A DNA stretch of 64,000 bases from Spirosomataceae bacterium TFI 002. GTDB taxonomy: Bacteria > Bacteroidota > Bacteroidia > Cytophagales > Spirosomataceae. Below the pieces are notes generated by a model. That model made no database searches. It was not told the DNA's origin and saw only the letters and a list, made by a program, of their open reading frames with translations. The stretch spans positions 3,301,001 through 3,365,000 of the forward strand of contig LT907983.1 of assembly GCA_900230115.1 (NCBI GenBank), given 5' to 3'. The translations under genes and the position numbers were made by a program. Every line of letters begins with the position of its first letter. The first letter of the stretch is position 1. Shown piece by piece: positions 18,252 to 27,700 of this stretch.

Positions 18252-19124
18252 TTAGAAGTCAATGGCTGTTGCCTTGCCTTCATAGATGTTATGATCTATT
18301 TTCCATTGCTTGTTTACCAATTTTAATTCGTAATACTGCTTGTTTGTGACATCGTAACCAACGGTGTATTTTTCTTTCTTTTGGTCATACCATTTGATAA
18401 GCCAATGCTCTTCAGTTATTGCTGTTGCAGTGGTATCTCTCACCTCAACCACTCGAAGACTCATGATGTCGTAAAAAGAAGGGTTGTAACCAGGCAAGCT
18501 GATGCTCCTATTCACTTTTTTGTTTTCATTTATTACACAAACTATACTTTTGAGAGCAGCTCCATTGGCAACATAGTATTGTCCCAAACTTGTGGTGTCC
18601 AAGTTTTTGAAAGCTTTGAACTGAGCTTCATTCGCTGCTATAATAGTTTTTTCTATGTTATTTTTAATTTGAGTAGGCCTTACAAAAAACCTATGGCTCA
18701 AAAAGAAAACTGGAATTAGTAGTAAGCCTATTTGCAATCCTTTTCCTAGTTTGGAATGAAAAAGACTTGTGGGCTTCTCACTGGCTTGAATGTAATCCTC
18801 AAATGATTCAAGCTCTAAATATGTCGATATAGATTCTAAGGTATATTTAGAGTTACCTCCTTCTCCGTTGTCAAACCTGTGAATGGTGTCCCTGCTTATT
18901 TTAATACCAGATTTGTCACTTATTTCGCTGGCAAGAGTTTCATAGAATTTAGAACGGCGGTTATTCTTTAAGGGGTCATAAGTTCCAAACGTGCTCCACT
19001 TTTCTTCCCAGTCATTTAGAATCTTATTTTCTAATGATTCACTTAAATATTCAATATATGTTTGAAGGTCTCGCAAGTGTAGTGTGTAAAATGGATGTTC
19101 TGTTAGGAAAAACTCGACTATCAA
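18252..19124 (-). CDS. Single-pass membrane protein: HTH-like N-domain plus NTF2/IMS-like C-domain
   Basis: A 290-residue protein with a soluble N-terminal domain (residues about 30-115), one transmembrane helix at 129-148 and a periplasmic domain at about 155-290. The N-domain (ENKILNDWEEKWSTFGTYD ... GIKISRDTIHRFDNGEGG ... LESFEDYIQAS) has a helix-turn-helix-like look and aligns with the N-domain of the divergent neighbour. The C-domain (ANEAQFKAFKNLDTTSLGQY, then EHWLIKWYDQKKEKYTVGYD) resembles NTF2/SnoaL or IMS folds. The start is ambiguous: TTG at 19124 or an internal TTG at 19076; there is no early ATG. Function unknown; a transmembrane sensor is plausible. Confidence 0.65.
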   Translation of the reverse strand: MIVEFFLTEHPFYTLHLRDLQTYIEYLSESLENKILNDWEEKWSTFGTYDPLKNNRRSKFYETLASEISDKSGIKISRDTIHRFDNGEGGNSKYTLESISTYLELESFEDYIQASEKPTSLFHSKLGKGLQIGLLLIPVFFLSHRFFVRPTQIKNNIEKTIIAANEAQFKAFKNLDTTSLGQYYVANGAALKSIVCVINENKKVNRSISLPGYNPSFYDIMSLRVVEVRDTTATAITEEHWLIKWYDQKKEKYTVGYDVTNKQYYELKLVNKQWKIDHNIYEGKATAIDF

Positions 19125-19341
19125 ATGAGTGAGATGAAATTGTGGACCTCAAAAAGTGAATTCATTCATTATTTATGAATTTCAACCATTGGGATTTGCT
19201 TCTGAAATCAAATTCTCTTTCACTCAATCCCGAAGTAATGAAATATCGCTTTATTTAACGGAGCAAAATGTTTCTTGGCTTTTGCAGGCTTTTTGCAGCA
19301 TTGAAAAACTAGCTTATATTGCATTCAATTCTCAATCCACT

Positions 19342-20664
19342 ATGAATCCAGATCAACGATTTACTAATAAGCTCCGAAGTGCTGTAGAGCAAAAAATAAT
19401 TGAAAATTGGGATAAAGAAAAGCAAATCGAGTTTGGTACCCAATACAGGGGCATTGAATATATTCGGAATAAAAATGCTTTTTACATAGCCGTATGCACT
19501 GACATAGATGAAGCCTTAGTTGCCAAGTTTGGATTAGATAAGGCAAATGAAAAAATCATTTCAAAGCACTCCGTAGGACGGTTGTTGAATGTTGAATATC
19601 AAAAACCTTTCAGCGAAAAAATTAAGGATACTTTCTCTGTTTACGTAGGCTACGATTCTTTTCATGACTTTTGTTTAGCTAATCATGAAGTTCGTGATCA
19701 AAACGTGAATGAGGTTGAAACTCCAAAAGTCAACTTAGCTTGGAAGAACAAAAACAATTACTGGATATTAATAGGCTCGGCTTTTGTCTTGATTTTTCTG
19801 AGTAGCCTAATCTTTTTATTTGCTAATAATGAATCTTCTCACGATCCAGAGTTCGAAATTCTCAATGGAGAATCAATGTTTTTTGATGAAGAGGCTGAGG
19901 TTAAATATGACTTAAAAGATTTAAACTATGTCAAAGCTTTAATAGAAGTTAATGGCCAAGTTGTATTCATTGCCGATAGAAAAGGAGTTGCTAAGTTTAG
20001 GTTAAGAAACCCTGGGCTCCGGGAATTTAACTTAAGAGTTGATGACAAAGTACTGAAGCAACAATCAATTTTTGTAAAAACAAAGGAATGGTGGGGCAGC
20101 ATTAATCTAACCAGACCACTCAATGATTTGTCGTTTATTGACAATGGAGTTTTAAGGCTTCCTGGACGACAAATTGATTCGCTTGTAAAAGAAATTTATG
20201 GGGATTTTCAGTTTCATAAGAATTTTGATATTTCGGCCGACGAAATGATATTCGAAACTCGCGTTAAAAATTCTGAAGCCATGGGCGGTAACTGGGCGTA
20301 CGATGTCAGCATTAATTTGAATGGCCGAGAGGGTTTAATGGCCTTCAATCTTCTCGCACCAGATGCCACTATTTATACAAACATGAAAATCGCGGAGACA
20401 ACTTTTGATACACCCGCAGAAAGGTTACACTTGACCAAGTTTGGTGTCGATTTGTCGTATTGGCGAAATGTTAAAGTTATTTTAAAAAATCACACTGCTA
20501 CTGTATACTTGGATGAGGAACAGATCTTCACAAGCCCTTACAAAGGCAATCTTGGGGACCTTTTAGGTTTTCAGTTTTATGTCAAAGGCAGAGGTGCAAT
20601 TGATAATGTAAAAGTCTCTAAGCTCGATGGATCTGTAGTTTATGAAGATGAGTTCGAAAGGTAA
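19342..20664 (+). CDS. Single-pass membrane protein with the same N-domain and a jelly-roll-like C-domain
   Basis: From the ATG at 19342 the product has 440 residues; the open frame reaches back to 19156, but the preceding 62 codons do not align with the paralogue. Residues about 15-113 (VEQKIIENWDKEKQIEFGTQ ... KIISKHSVGRLLN ... YDSFHDFCLAN) match the N-domain of the divergent gene. A transmembrane helix lies at about 140-161, followed by an Ig-like segment and a C-terminal domain resembling a LamG / DUF1080 jelly roll (EMIFETRVKNSEAMGGNW, NVKVILKNHTATVYLDEEQ, GRGAIDNVKVSKLDG) that typically binds sugars. It faces the periplasm. Role unknown; a ligand sensor is suggested. Confidence 0.7.
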   Translation: MNPDQRFTNKLRSAVEQKIIENWDKEKQIEFGTQYRGIEYIRNKNAFYIAVCTDIDEALVAKFGLDKANEKIISKHSVGRLLNVEYQKPFSEKIKDTFSVYVGYDSFHDFCLANHEVRDQNVNEVETPKVNLAWKNKNNYWILIGSAFVLIFLSSLIFLFANNESSHDPEFEILNGESMFFDEEAEVKYDLKDLNYVKALIEVNGQVVFIADRKGVAKFRLRNPGLREFNLRVDDKVLKQQSIFVKTKEWWGSINLTRPLNDLSFIDNGVLRLPGRQIDSLVKEIYGDFQFHKNFDISADEMIFETRVKNSEAMGGNWAYDVSINLNGREGLMAFNLLAPDATIYTNMKIAETTFDTPAERLHLTKFGVDLSYWRNVKVILKNHTATVYLDEEQIFTSPYKGNLGDLLGFQFYVKGRGAIDNVKVSKLDGSVVYEDEFER

Positions 20665-20680
20665 GGCTCATTTGCATAAA

Positions 20681-20714
20681 AAAAGTGCCCACTACCAAAG
20701 GCAATGAGCACTTT
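20681..20714. terminator. Bidirectional terminator between convergent genes
   Basis: AAAAGTGC (20681-20688) pairs with GCACTTTT (20707-20714) around an imperfect inner stem. T-rich sequence follows on both strands, so it can end the plus-strand membrane-protein gene and the minus-strand DUF4097-like operon. Confidence 0.75.
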
Positions 20715-20734
20715 TACTTCTAATCCCCAAGTAA

Positions 20735-21823
20735 TTACTTTATTCTCACCTTTCCGTTATTGGCAGAGATGAAAATGTTTGATGGCTCATTTTCAGCTGT
20801 ACCTACTTCTACGGTTTTTACGAGATTCTTATTCTTTTTGCAGTTAAGTGCGTTTGCTACTTGTTCGTGAGCAACTTCCACATCGCAGTTTTTAGCCTCT
20901 ACAGTCATGTTAAACTTGGCTTTGCGACACATAGGGAAGGTCACGTCAGAATAGCTCGTTACCAATTCAAAATCTTTTACATTTTTATCTACTTCACCAA
21001 GGGTGAAATCATTGGAGTAGTCAATTTTAAACTTACAAGATTGCTTCATTTCTCCAACGTATCCACTGGTATATTTACCATGAAAGTCTACATTCTCAGC
21101 TGAGTTAACTTTCACTTCGCCAAACGTATTCATGAGTAATAAATCTTTGGCATTATCTATCACCACTTTCATTTTACTCGCAGTAAGTTTTCCACCACTT
21201 ATGCTTTTAATGTAAGCAAGGCCATAGTTAACTTCAATTTCGTTCGCTGCATTCTCAAGGTTGCTAGCATACAACACACCATGTTCTTGTTTTATCTTTA
21301 TCTCGGCGGTATTATTTGGTAAGTAAATATCTCCGTTAGCATTGTCAACAACGATTTTGTGGCCTTTGGGAAGGTACACCGTATAGTTTACCTTTAGATA
21401 GTTACGATCCAATGGATTTAAGCTGCTATTAACATTATCCTCATATTTCAATTTTTTACAATCCAATTTTGAGGACGTGCTTGCAACGCCACTTTCTTTA
21501 GAAGCAGTGATTTTAACAGCATCTATAAAAGCATCTGCTCTGTTGTCCGAATTAGCATTTGCCACAACGATTACATCGAAACGTACTTCAGCTTTTTCCC
21601 AATATTTAAATTTGACATCACCATAATGATTGTCGATATCGATGGCGTCATTTTTTTCAAGGCCAAAGCTATAAGTGAAACTTTTCTTTTTCTCTACCAA
21701 GTTGCCCTTGTCTACATTGGTGGGCTCACCTATTACAAATCCATCACCCCACTCAGCAGCAATTAGCTGACTTGAGCATAAGAGTAAGACGAATAAAGTT
21801 TTAAATTTATTGATCATTTTCAT
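20735..21823 (-). CDS. DUF4097-like secreted beta-helix protein
   Basis: A 362-residue exported protein (signal peptide ending LIAAE). The mature part is made of repeated short beta-strands (AIDIDNHYGDVKFKYWEKAE, HKIVVDNANGDIYLP, AEIKIKQEHGVLYASN, VNYGLAYIKSISGGKL), the pattern of DUF4097 / putative adhesin domains. It is the third gene of an operon with an ECF sigma factor and its anti-sigma factor, and its ATG overlaps the anti-sigma stop by 4 bases. Proteins of this kind often sit in such operons; a role in envelope-stress sensing is likely but unproven. Confidence 0.75.
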   Translation of the reverse strand: MKMINKFKTLFVLLLCSSQLIAAEWGDGFVIGEPTNVDKGNLVEKKKSFTYSFGLEKNDAIDIDNHYGDVKFKYWEKAEVRFDVIVVANANSDNRADAFIDAVKITASKESGVASTSSKLDCKKLKYEDNVNSSLNPLDRNYLKVNYTVYLPKGHKIVVDNANGDIYLPNNTAEIKIKQEHGVLYASNLENAANEIEVNYGLAYIKSISGGKLTASKMKVVIDNAKDLLLMNTFGEVKVNSAENVDFHGKYTSGYVGEMKQSCKFKIDYSNDFTLGEVDKNVKDFELVTSYSDVTFPMCRKAKFNMTVEAKNCDVEVAHEQVANALNCKKNKNLVKTVEVGTAENEPSNIFISANNGKVRIK

Positions 21824-22380
21824 ATCATGTCTAACTTAAGATTTTCCTCTGACATCACTACGTCATCGCTTTCTACGCCTTCCATTAGTATCAACTGTCT
21901 GTTTAATAACTCTAGTTGCCATTGAAGGTTTCTAACCATTTCGTTCAATATCCTTTCTTGATTTGGATTATTTGGTAACATCGACCTTAATTTGAGATAA
22001 GAGGCATTGAGTTCGTCTAAATCTTGCTCAAAACCACTCACCATTTCTGGATTTTTGATACTCATGGTCTCCAGTTGATTTCTCTTATCCTCTATAAAAG
22101 TTTCGTATTTAACTACACTTGTGCCATGGCTCGCACTGATATTGATGATATCGCGATTTGCCGACATTGGTCTACCGTACCTTCCAGTAAAATACCCAAG
22201 ACTTAATAAAATTGCTACTGAAGCTGCAATTCCCATACTCCTCCAAGGCCACGAGAAGCGTGGCGTAGCTCCTTTGTTTTCTTGTAGGTCGGCTGCAATT
22301 TTACTCCAAAGAGCCTCACTGGGTTCTTTGAGGTCAAACTGTGACCTATTTTCTTTTATAAAATTTTCTATTTTCGTCAT
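21820..22380 (-). CDS. Membrane anti-sigma factor
   Basis: A 186-residue protein with a cytoplasmic N-terminus of about 45 residues (IENFIKENRSQFDLKEPSEALW), one transmembrane helix (SMGIAASVAILLSLGYF) and a helical periplasmic domain rich in leucine (ASYLKLRSMLPNNPNQERIL). No zinc-binding HxxxCxxC motif is visible, so it is not a ZAS-type factor. It overlaps the sigma gene upstream and the DUF4097-like gene downstream by 4 bases each, which makes the assignment as the cognate anti-sigma factor likely by context. Confidence 0.78.
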   Translation of the reverse strand: MTKIENFIKENRSQFDLKEPSEALWSKIAADLQENKGATPRFSWPWRSMGIAASVAILLSLGYFTGRYGRPMSANRDIINISASHGTSVVKYETFIEDKRNQLETMSIKNPEMVSGFEQDLDELNASYLKLRSMLPNNPNQERILNEMVRNLQWQLELLNRQLILMEGVESDDVVMSEENLKLDMI

Positions 22381-22934
22381 TTTAATAATTCCAAAAGCTT
22401 CTTTTTTCCTCTCATATATTGAGTTCTAGATGTGCTCTCGCTTATATCTAGCACTTCACTTATTTCCTCGTGATCATAACCTTCGAGCAGGTATAGACTT
22501 AATACCGCTCTATAACCCGTGGGTAAGTCCATTATTGCTTTCAGGACTCGCTGCACTTCAAAATTCATTTCGTCCTCAGTCACTATGCCGTCTTGGCTTT
22601 CTTCGGCAGGGACAACCCTTCCTTCATCCAAGTCAACAAAGTCTAGTCGCCTAGCTCTCAGTTGATTGATAGCTTTGTTGACCACTATTTGCTTTAGCCA
22701 AAGACCAAACGAAGACTCCTGCCTAAAACCCCCAATTTTGGTAAAAGCATCCACAAAGGCATCCTGTAAAACATCTTCTGCTTCGCCTTCGTGTTTAAGA
22801 AAACGGAAGCAAATATTGTACATTGCCTTGCTATATAGCTTGTATACCTCGTATTGAGCCTTTTGGTCGCCCCGCTTACATCGCTCTACAAGCTCACTAT
22901 TCTTCTCTATGTATTTTTCTGTTGCCAATCCCAA
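22377..22934 (-). CDS. ECF-family RNA polymerase sigma factor
   Basis: A 185-residue sigma-70 family protein with region 2 (YSKAMYNICFRFLKHEGEAEDVLQ, shown in part: FLKHEGEAEDVLQDAFVDAF) and region 4 (LPTGYRAVLSLYLLEGYDHE, EISEVLDISESTSRTQYMRG). The start is a TTG at 22934, with another TTG two codons later; no ATG is available. It is the first gene of a sigma / anti-sigma / DUF4097-like operon with 4-base overlaps, a layout typical of membrane-stress or signal-responsive ECF systems in this phylum. Confidence 0.93.
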   Translation of the reverse strand: MGLATEKYIEKNSELVERCKRGDQKAQYEVYKLYSKAMYNICFRFLKHEGEAEDVLQDAFVDAFTKIGGFRQESSFGLWLKQIVVNKAINQLRARRLDFVDLDEGRVVPAEESQDGIVTEDEMNFEVQRVLKAIMDLPTGYRAVLSLYLLEGYDHEEISEVLDISESTSRTQYMRGKKKLLELLK

Positions 22935-23271
22935 AACCTACTATCCGGAGTAGGATTTATTCTTTGACATTTTCATTAAATTTATTCTGACCGGATTACA
23001 GAACGACCCAAAAGTAATCAAATGACACGCCTTTTTCTTCCTAAGTTGCATCATGATTTCAAAATATTTTATTTTGGCATGACCCACAAGGGGTCGGGCT
23101 ATGCAGGGCTTCGCTTTGCTCCGGTACCGCTCTCGCGGTACTAAACCCTTACTATCCCTCATGCAGCTATCGCACGATTATTTTAAAACAAGAGGGTTAA
23201 ATTTGTATAAACGGTGTAATTTTGTCACTTATACAGAGTTACTACTGTAGAAAACTAATACGTTGCAATAA
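22935..23271. other. Intergenic region with a REP-like element
   Basis: This 337-base gap separates the divergent sigma-factor gene and a secreted-protein gene. It contains one hairpin-rich repeat-like element (23081-23166, listed separately). The remainder is AT-rich with no recognised gene; the 73-codon open frame across it mostly reads through the element and is not credible. Confidence 0.6.
23081..23166. repeat. REP-like dispersed intergenic element (single copy here)
   Basis: GACCC-acaag-GGGTC forms a small hairpin at 23081-23095, and a 7-bp perfect stem GTACCGC / GCGGTAC with a TCTC loop is at 23124-23141. The outer parts (GGGCTATGCAGGGCTT and AAACCCTTACTATCCC) are imperfect inverted copies, 11 of 16 positions pairing. 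It is more GC-rich than its surroundings and resembles the short palindromic intergenic repeats common in Bacteroidota genomes (from memory). Confidence 0.55.
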
Positions 23272-24756
23272 ATGAATGTGCTTTACAAGGCTATCTTAAT
23301 AGCCACTTTTCTAATATTGAGAATATCAGCCTTTTCTCAAGCTCCGCCATTACAATGGCAGAAAAACTTTGGCGGTAACCTATCGGACTCCCTATTGGTC
23401 ACGGCACAAAACAACCAAGGAGATATTTATATCGCTGGTTTTGGGTATTCTACAACTGGAGATCTTAGTGGTAATGCTGGCTCGGCAGATATTTGGCTTG
23501 CAAAACTCGATCCTTTGGGGAATAAGATTTGGGATCGTACCTATGGAGGTTCGCTAAGAGATCGTGTAGTTGATATTGCTACCACAAGTGATGGTAGTGC
23601 ATTGTTGCTATGTTACTCCGAATCTACCAATGGAACTTTTGCTTCCGTAGGAAATGTAAAAGGTGTTTGGGTAATGAAAATTAGTCCTTCAGGCACACTG
23701 TCTACACTTACTTCTTTTGGGGGCAACCCGCAAACCTCAGGAGCAATCATTAGCACAAGCGACGGAGGTTATTTGTTTGCATCTAATGTACAAGGAACCA
23801 ATGGAGTCGTGACTTCTGCTGGTTTAAATGACATTTGGCTTGTGAAAGCAAATAGTGTTGGGGCCATTTCTTGGCAAAAATCACTAGGAGGTACATTACA
23901 AGAATATCCAGCTGGCCTTTTGGAAAAAAATAGCAATTACTACATTCTTGGCAGTTCCAACTCACCTACTGTAAATACTAAAGCCAATCACGGAGACTAT
24001 GACCTTTTAGTAGCTCAATATAGCTTTTCAGGTACAAGAAACTGGACTCAGCTTTTCGGTGGAATGCAAGAGGATAGGGGAGTTGCCATTACTGACGCAG
24101 GTACTGATATCATGTATGTTGGAAATGTGAAATCCAATAATGGTGATCTCTATATTAAAGTGTCTAATGATGTTGATGCATGGGTAATCAAGACCGATGA
24201 AACTGGTTTATTAGGTTTGGATGGATTGATTATTGGGAGCTCTGCAGATGATTTTGCTGCAGGTCTTGTTTTTGAACCCTTTTTCGGTGTTCCGATCATT
24301 TCAGGAACAATTTACGGGACTTTTGGATCAGGCAATCCGACAGTTCCTAATATCTTTGTTGCAAGTGCTGAGGCTCTTGGAGGCATAGACTGGATAGAAA
24401 TATTTGGCGGTTCAGGACTTGATATTGCAAATGACCTCTTGATAATGGCAGACGGTGGTTTATTGGTAACAGGTCATTCCACTTCTTCTAATGGTAACCT
24501 TACAGCAAACTATGGGGCTAGTGATTTTTGGGCTTTAAAATTGCATGACCCTTGCCCCGATACATACACAGACTTTACTTCTATCACAATTGACGAAAAC
24601 TTTAACAGAACCAGCAGGTTTTCTATTACTGGTAAAGTAAAAATTACAGGAGCAAATACCCGAGCTTTCTTTGATTCTCCGGCAATTACGCTAGAACCTG
24701 GCTTTCAAGTTGATAGTGGGACGGTATTTTACGCCATACCAGCGGGCTGCAATTGA
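23272..24756 (+). CDS. Secreted beta-propeller-like repeat protein
   Basis: A 494-residue exported protein (signal peptide ending SAFSQ). The body is built of blades of about 50-60 residues with the recurring theme WLAKLDPLGNKIWDRTYGG, WLVKANSVGAISWQKSLGG and WVIKTDETG, typical of SBBP/delta-60-like propellers. The C-terminal 65 residues (FSITGKVKITGANTRAFFDS, ITLEPGFQVDSGTVFYA) form a distinct domain ending in a cysteine, like the lysin-free C-terminal domains of many Cytophagales surface proteins. A canonical type IX sorting domain is not evident. Function unknown; surface or periplasmic location inferred. Confidence 0.72.
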   Translation: MNVLYKAILIATFLILRISAFSQAPPLQWQKNFGGNLSDSLLVTAQNNQGDIYIAGFGYSTTGDLSGNAGSADIWLAKLDPLGNKIWDRTYGGSLRDRVVDIATTSDGSALLLCYSESTNGTFASVGNVKGVWVMKISPSGTLSTLTSFGGNPQTSGAIISTSDGGYLFASNVQGTNGVVTSAGLNDIWLVKANSVGAISWQKSLGGTLQEYPAGLLEKNSNYYILGSSNSPTVNTKANHGDYDLLVAQYSFSGTRNWTQLFGGMQEDRGVAITDAGTDIMYVGNVKSNNGDLYIKVSNDVDAWVIKTDETGLLGLDGLIIGSSADDFAAGLVFEPFFGVPIISGTIYGTFGSGNPTVPNIFVASAEALGGIDWIEIFGGSGLDIANDLLIMADGGLLVTGHSTSSNGNLTANYGASDFWALKLHDPCPDTYTDFTSITIDENFNRTSRFSITGKVKITGANTRAFFDSPAITLEPGFQVDSGTVFYAIPAGCN

Positions 24757-24795
24757 AATCCTCCTTATCTTTGACCATATCCTTATTTCCTTGTT

Positions 24796-27700
24796 ATGAA
24801 AAACATCTGCCTTTTAGTGGCTTTAGTAGGAGTTTCGTTCTTTTCTACTGCCCAAAAAACCACGCCTCCTTTTCTCCAAAATTATAACCAAAACTGGGTT
24901 GACTCGGTATTCAATTCCCTGACTTTGGATCAAAAAGTTGGTCAACTTCTCATGCCACGCGGAAACAACTCGGGGCAAGGCTACAATCCAGAGAAATTAA
25001 AACAATGGGTGAAGGATTATCACATTGGAGGAGTAGTAATGTTTGCTGGCCAGCCGTCTGTTCAGGCAGCGATTGTAAATGAATTGCAAGCAATCTCACA
25101 CATTCCTATGCTTATAGGTCAAGATTTTGAGTGGGGATTAGCAATGAGGCTAGATAGTACAGTTCGTTTTCCTTACCAAATGGGTCTTGGAGCCATACGT
25201 GGCAATACTGATCTTATTTACGAAATGGGAGTGGAGATTGCAAAACAATGCAAAAGGATAGGGGTTCATGTAAATTACGCCCCAGTAGTTGATATCAATA
25301 ATAACCCTAATAACCCTGTGATCAATTTTAGGTCATTTGGAGAAGATAAAAATGAAGTATCTGCCAAGGCATTGGCTTATATGAAAGGAATGCAAAGCCA
25401 AAACCTAATGGTAACAGCCAAGCATTTCCCTGGTCACGGTGATACTGGAGTAGATTCTCATTATGACCTTCCTGTCATAAAGCATAACAAAGCCAGATTG
25501 AGCGATGTAGAGTTGTTTCCTTATAAAGAGCTCATTGCAAATGGCCTTACAGGAGTAATGACCGCACATTTAAGTATTCCGGCACTTGATAAATCTAAAA
25601 ACTTGGCTTCCACCATGTCAAAGCCAATAGTTACAGAGTTGTTACGAAATGAGTTGGGCTTCGAAGGTCTTACTTTTACTGATGCCATGGATATGCAAGG
25701 AGCTGTGAAATATTACCCAAATGGAAAAGCATTGGTAATGGCAATTCTTGCAGGTAACGATATATTGGAAACTTTTGAAGATGTTCCTACTGCAGTTAAC
25801 GCAATAAAAGCAGCTATAGAGTCAAAAGAGTTGCCAATGGAAATATTGGACGCACGAGTAAAGAAGATATTAAAAGCTAAGTCATGGGTTGGATTGGATC
25901 GTTATCAGCCTGCTAAAATTGAAAACTTGGTTGCCGACCTTAATACTTATGAATCAGAGGTTTTAAATGCAAAGATTGCAGAACAAATGATCACTTTGGT
26001 GAAAAATCAAAATGACATTTTACCACTGAAAGACTTGACACAAAAAATCGCTTTTATTAGCATAGACGAACCAAATGAAACGGTTTTTCAAGAGATGGCT
26101 GCTAGGTATACCTATGTAGACCGTTTTGCTATTGCTGCTAATGCTAGTGATGAAGAAGTGCAGTCCATTCACGATGCAGCTCACTCCTATGACAAAGTTG
26201 TAGTGGCACTTCACTTGGCAAGTATTAGACCTACTACTAATTATGGGATTACTACTTCTACACAATTTGCCCTAGATGCTCTGCTCGAAAACGAAAATGT
26301 AGTAGTATGTGTGTTTGGAAATGCATACAGTTTGGCTAAGCTTAACAACTTAGAAAAAGCCAAAGGCCTAGTTATGGCATATCAAAATACTTTTGAAATT
26401 CAGCAAGCTGCTGCTCAAGCAATTTTTGGAGCAATACCTTTCAAAGGAAAGTTGCCTGTAAATGTGAATGAGACATACAAGATAAATCAAGGTGTAGAGC
26501 TGGCTTCAATAGGAAGATTAAGTTATGGATTTCCTGAGCAGGAAGGAGTAAACTCTGTTTTGTTAAATGCAAGAATCGATTCGGTAGTAAATTTTGGTTT
26601 GAATCAAAAAGCTTATCCAGGAGCTGTAACGGAAGTTGCAAAAAATGGAAGAATAATATATCGCAAAGCTTTTGGGTATCATACTTATGAAGCTGCCGAA
26701 TTGGGAGCTGATTTTGAAAAGAGAAATAGTAAGACCTTTGAAGCAGGTAAAAAAACAGACGTGATGGATAATAAGAATCCATTTGAACCTGAAAATGCCG
26801 TTAGAACAGTTGAAAAAGTAGCAGGTGTAAAATATGCTCCCAAAGGAGCGGTTAGGCTTGGTGATATTTACGATTTTGCTTCTGTTACCAAAATTAGCAC
26901 ATCGGCACTAGCTGTTATGCAAATGATGACAAATGGGCAATTTAGCTTGGACGATAATTTTGGAAAGCATTATGAACCATTTCGTGCCTCTAATAAAGCA
27001 GAGTTGACTTTTAGAGATATGCTTACCCATCGAAGTGGGCTTAAAGCATGGATTCCTTTTTGGATGGATTGTATTGATACAACTGCCACCATTAAAAATG
27101 GTCTTGACTTAAATCCCGAACTGATTACGAGGTTTACTTATCAGCCATTACCTAAGCGAAACTGGTTTCAGCGAGTTTTTGGAAAAGCTCCTGACCTCAA
27201 GATTGATACGCTTGGAAGTATTGCCAAGAATGAGGACTTATGGCTTTCTCTTTTGTCTACAGAAACAATCGCTTGGAAGCCGGGTATTTTTTCTAAATCA
27301 AAAACAGAGCAGTATAACATAGAAATTGCAGATCAGCTTTGGATGAATAAAGATCATGTTGGTTTTATTTACAATCAAATTAAGGATTCGCCTGTGAAGC
27401 CAGATCAAGGATATGTTTATTCTGATTTACATTATTACACTTATCCTCAGTTTGTACCTAAAATCGTGGGTGAGGAGTGGGAAACCTATTTGAAAAAGAC
27501 CTATAAAAAGTTAGGTGCTAATACACTGACCTATAATCCAAGAAATTATTACGCCTTAGATAGAATTGTACCTACTGAGATGGATACGCTTTTCCGTAAG
27601 GGACAAATCCATGGTCGAGTTCATGATGAAGGAGCAGGAATGCTGAGAGGTATCTCTGGTCATGCTGGTTTATTTGGAAGTGCGGAAGATTTGCTAAAAC

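Noticed and set aside
19156-19341. An N-terminal extension of the plus-strand membrane protein (62 residues)
   Set aside because: It has no similarity to the paralogue, which begins to align soon after the ATG at 19342, and overlaps the likely divergent promoter region.
22941-23162. A 73-codon minus-strand open frame before the sigma factor
   Set aside because: It reads through the REP-like element and has no recognisable protein character.
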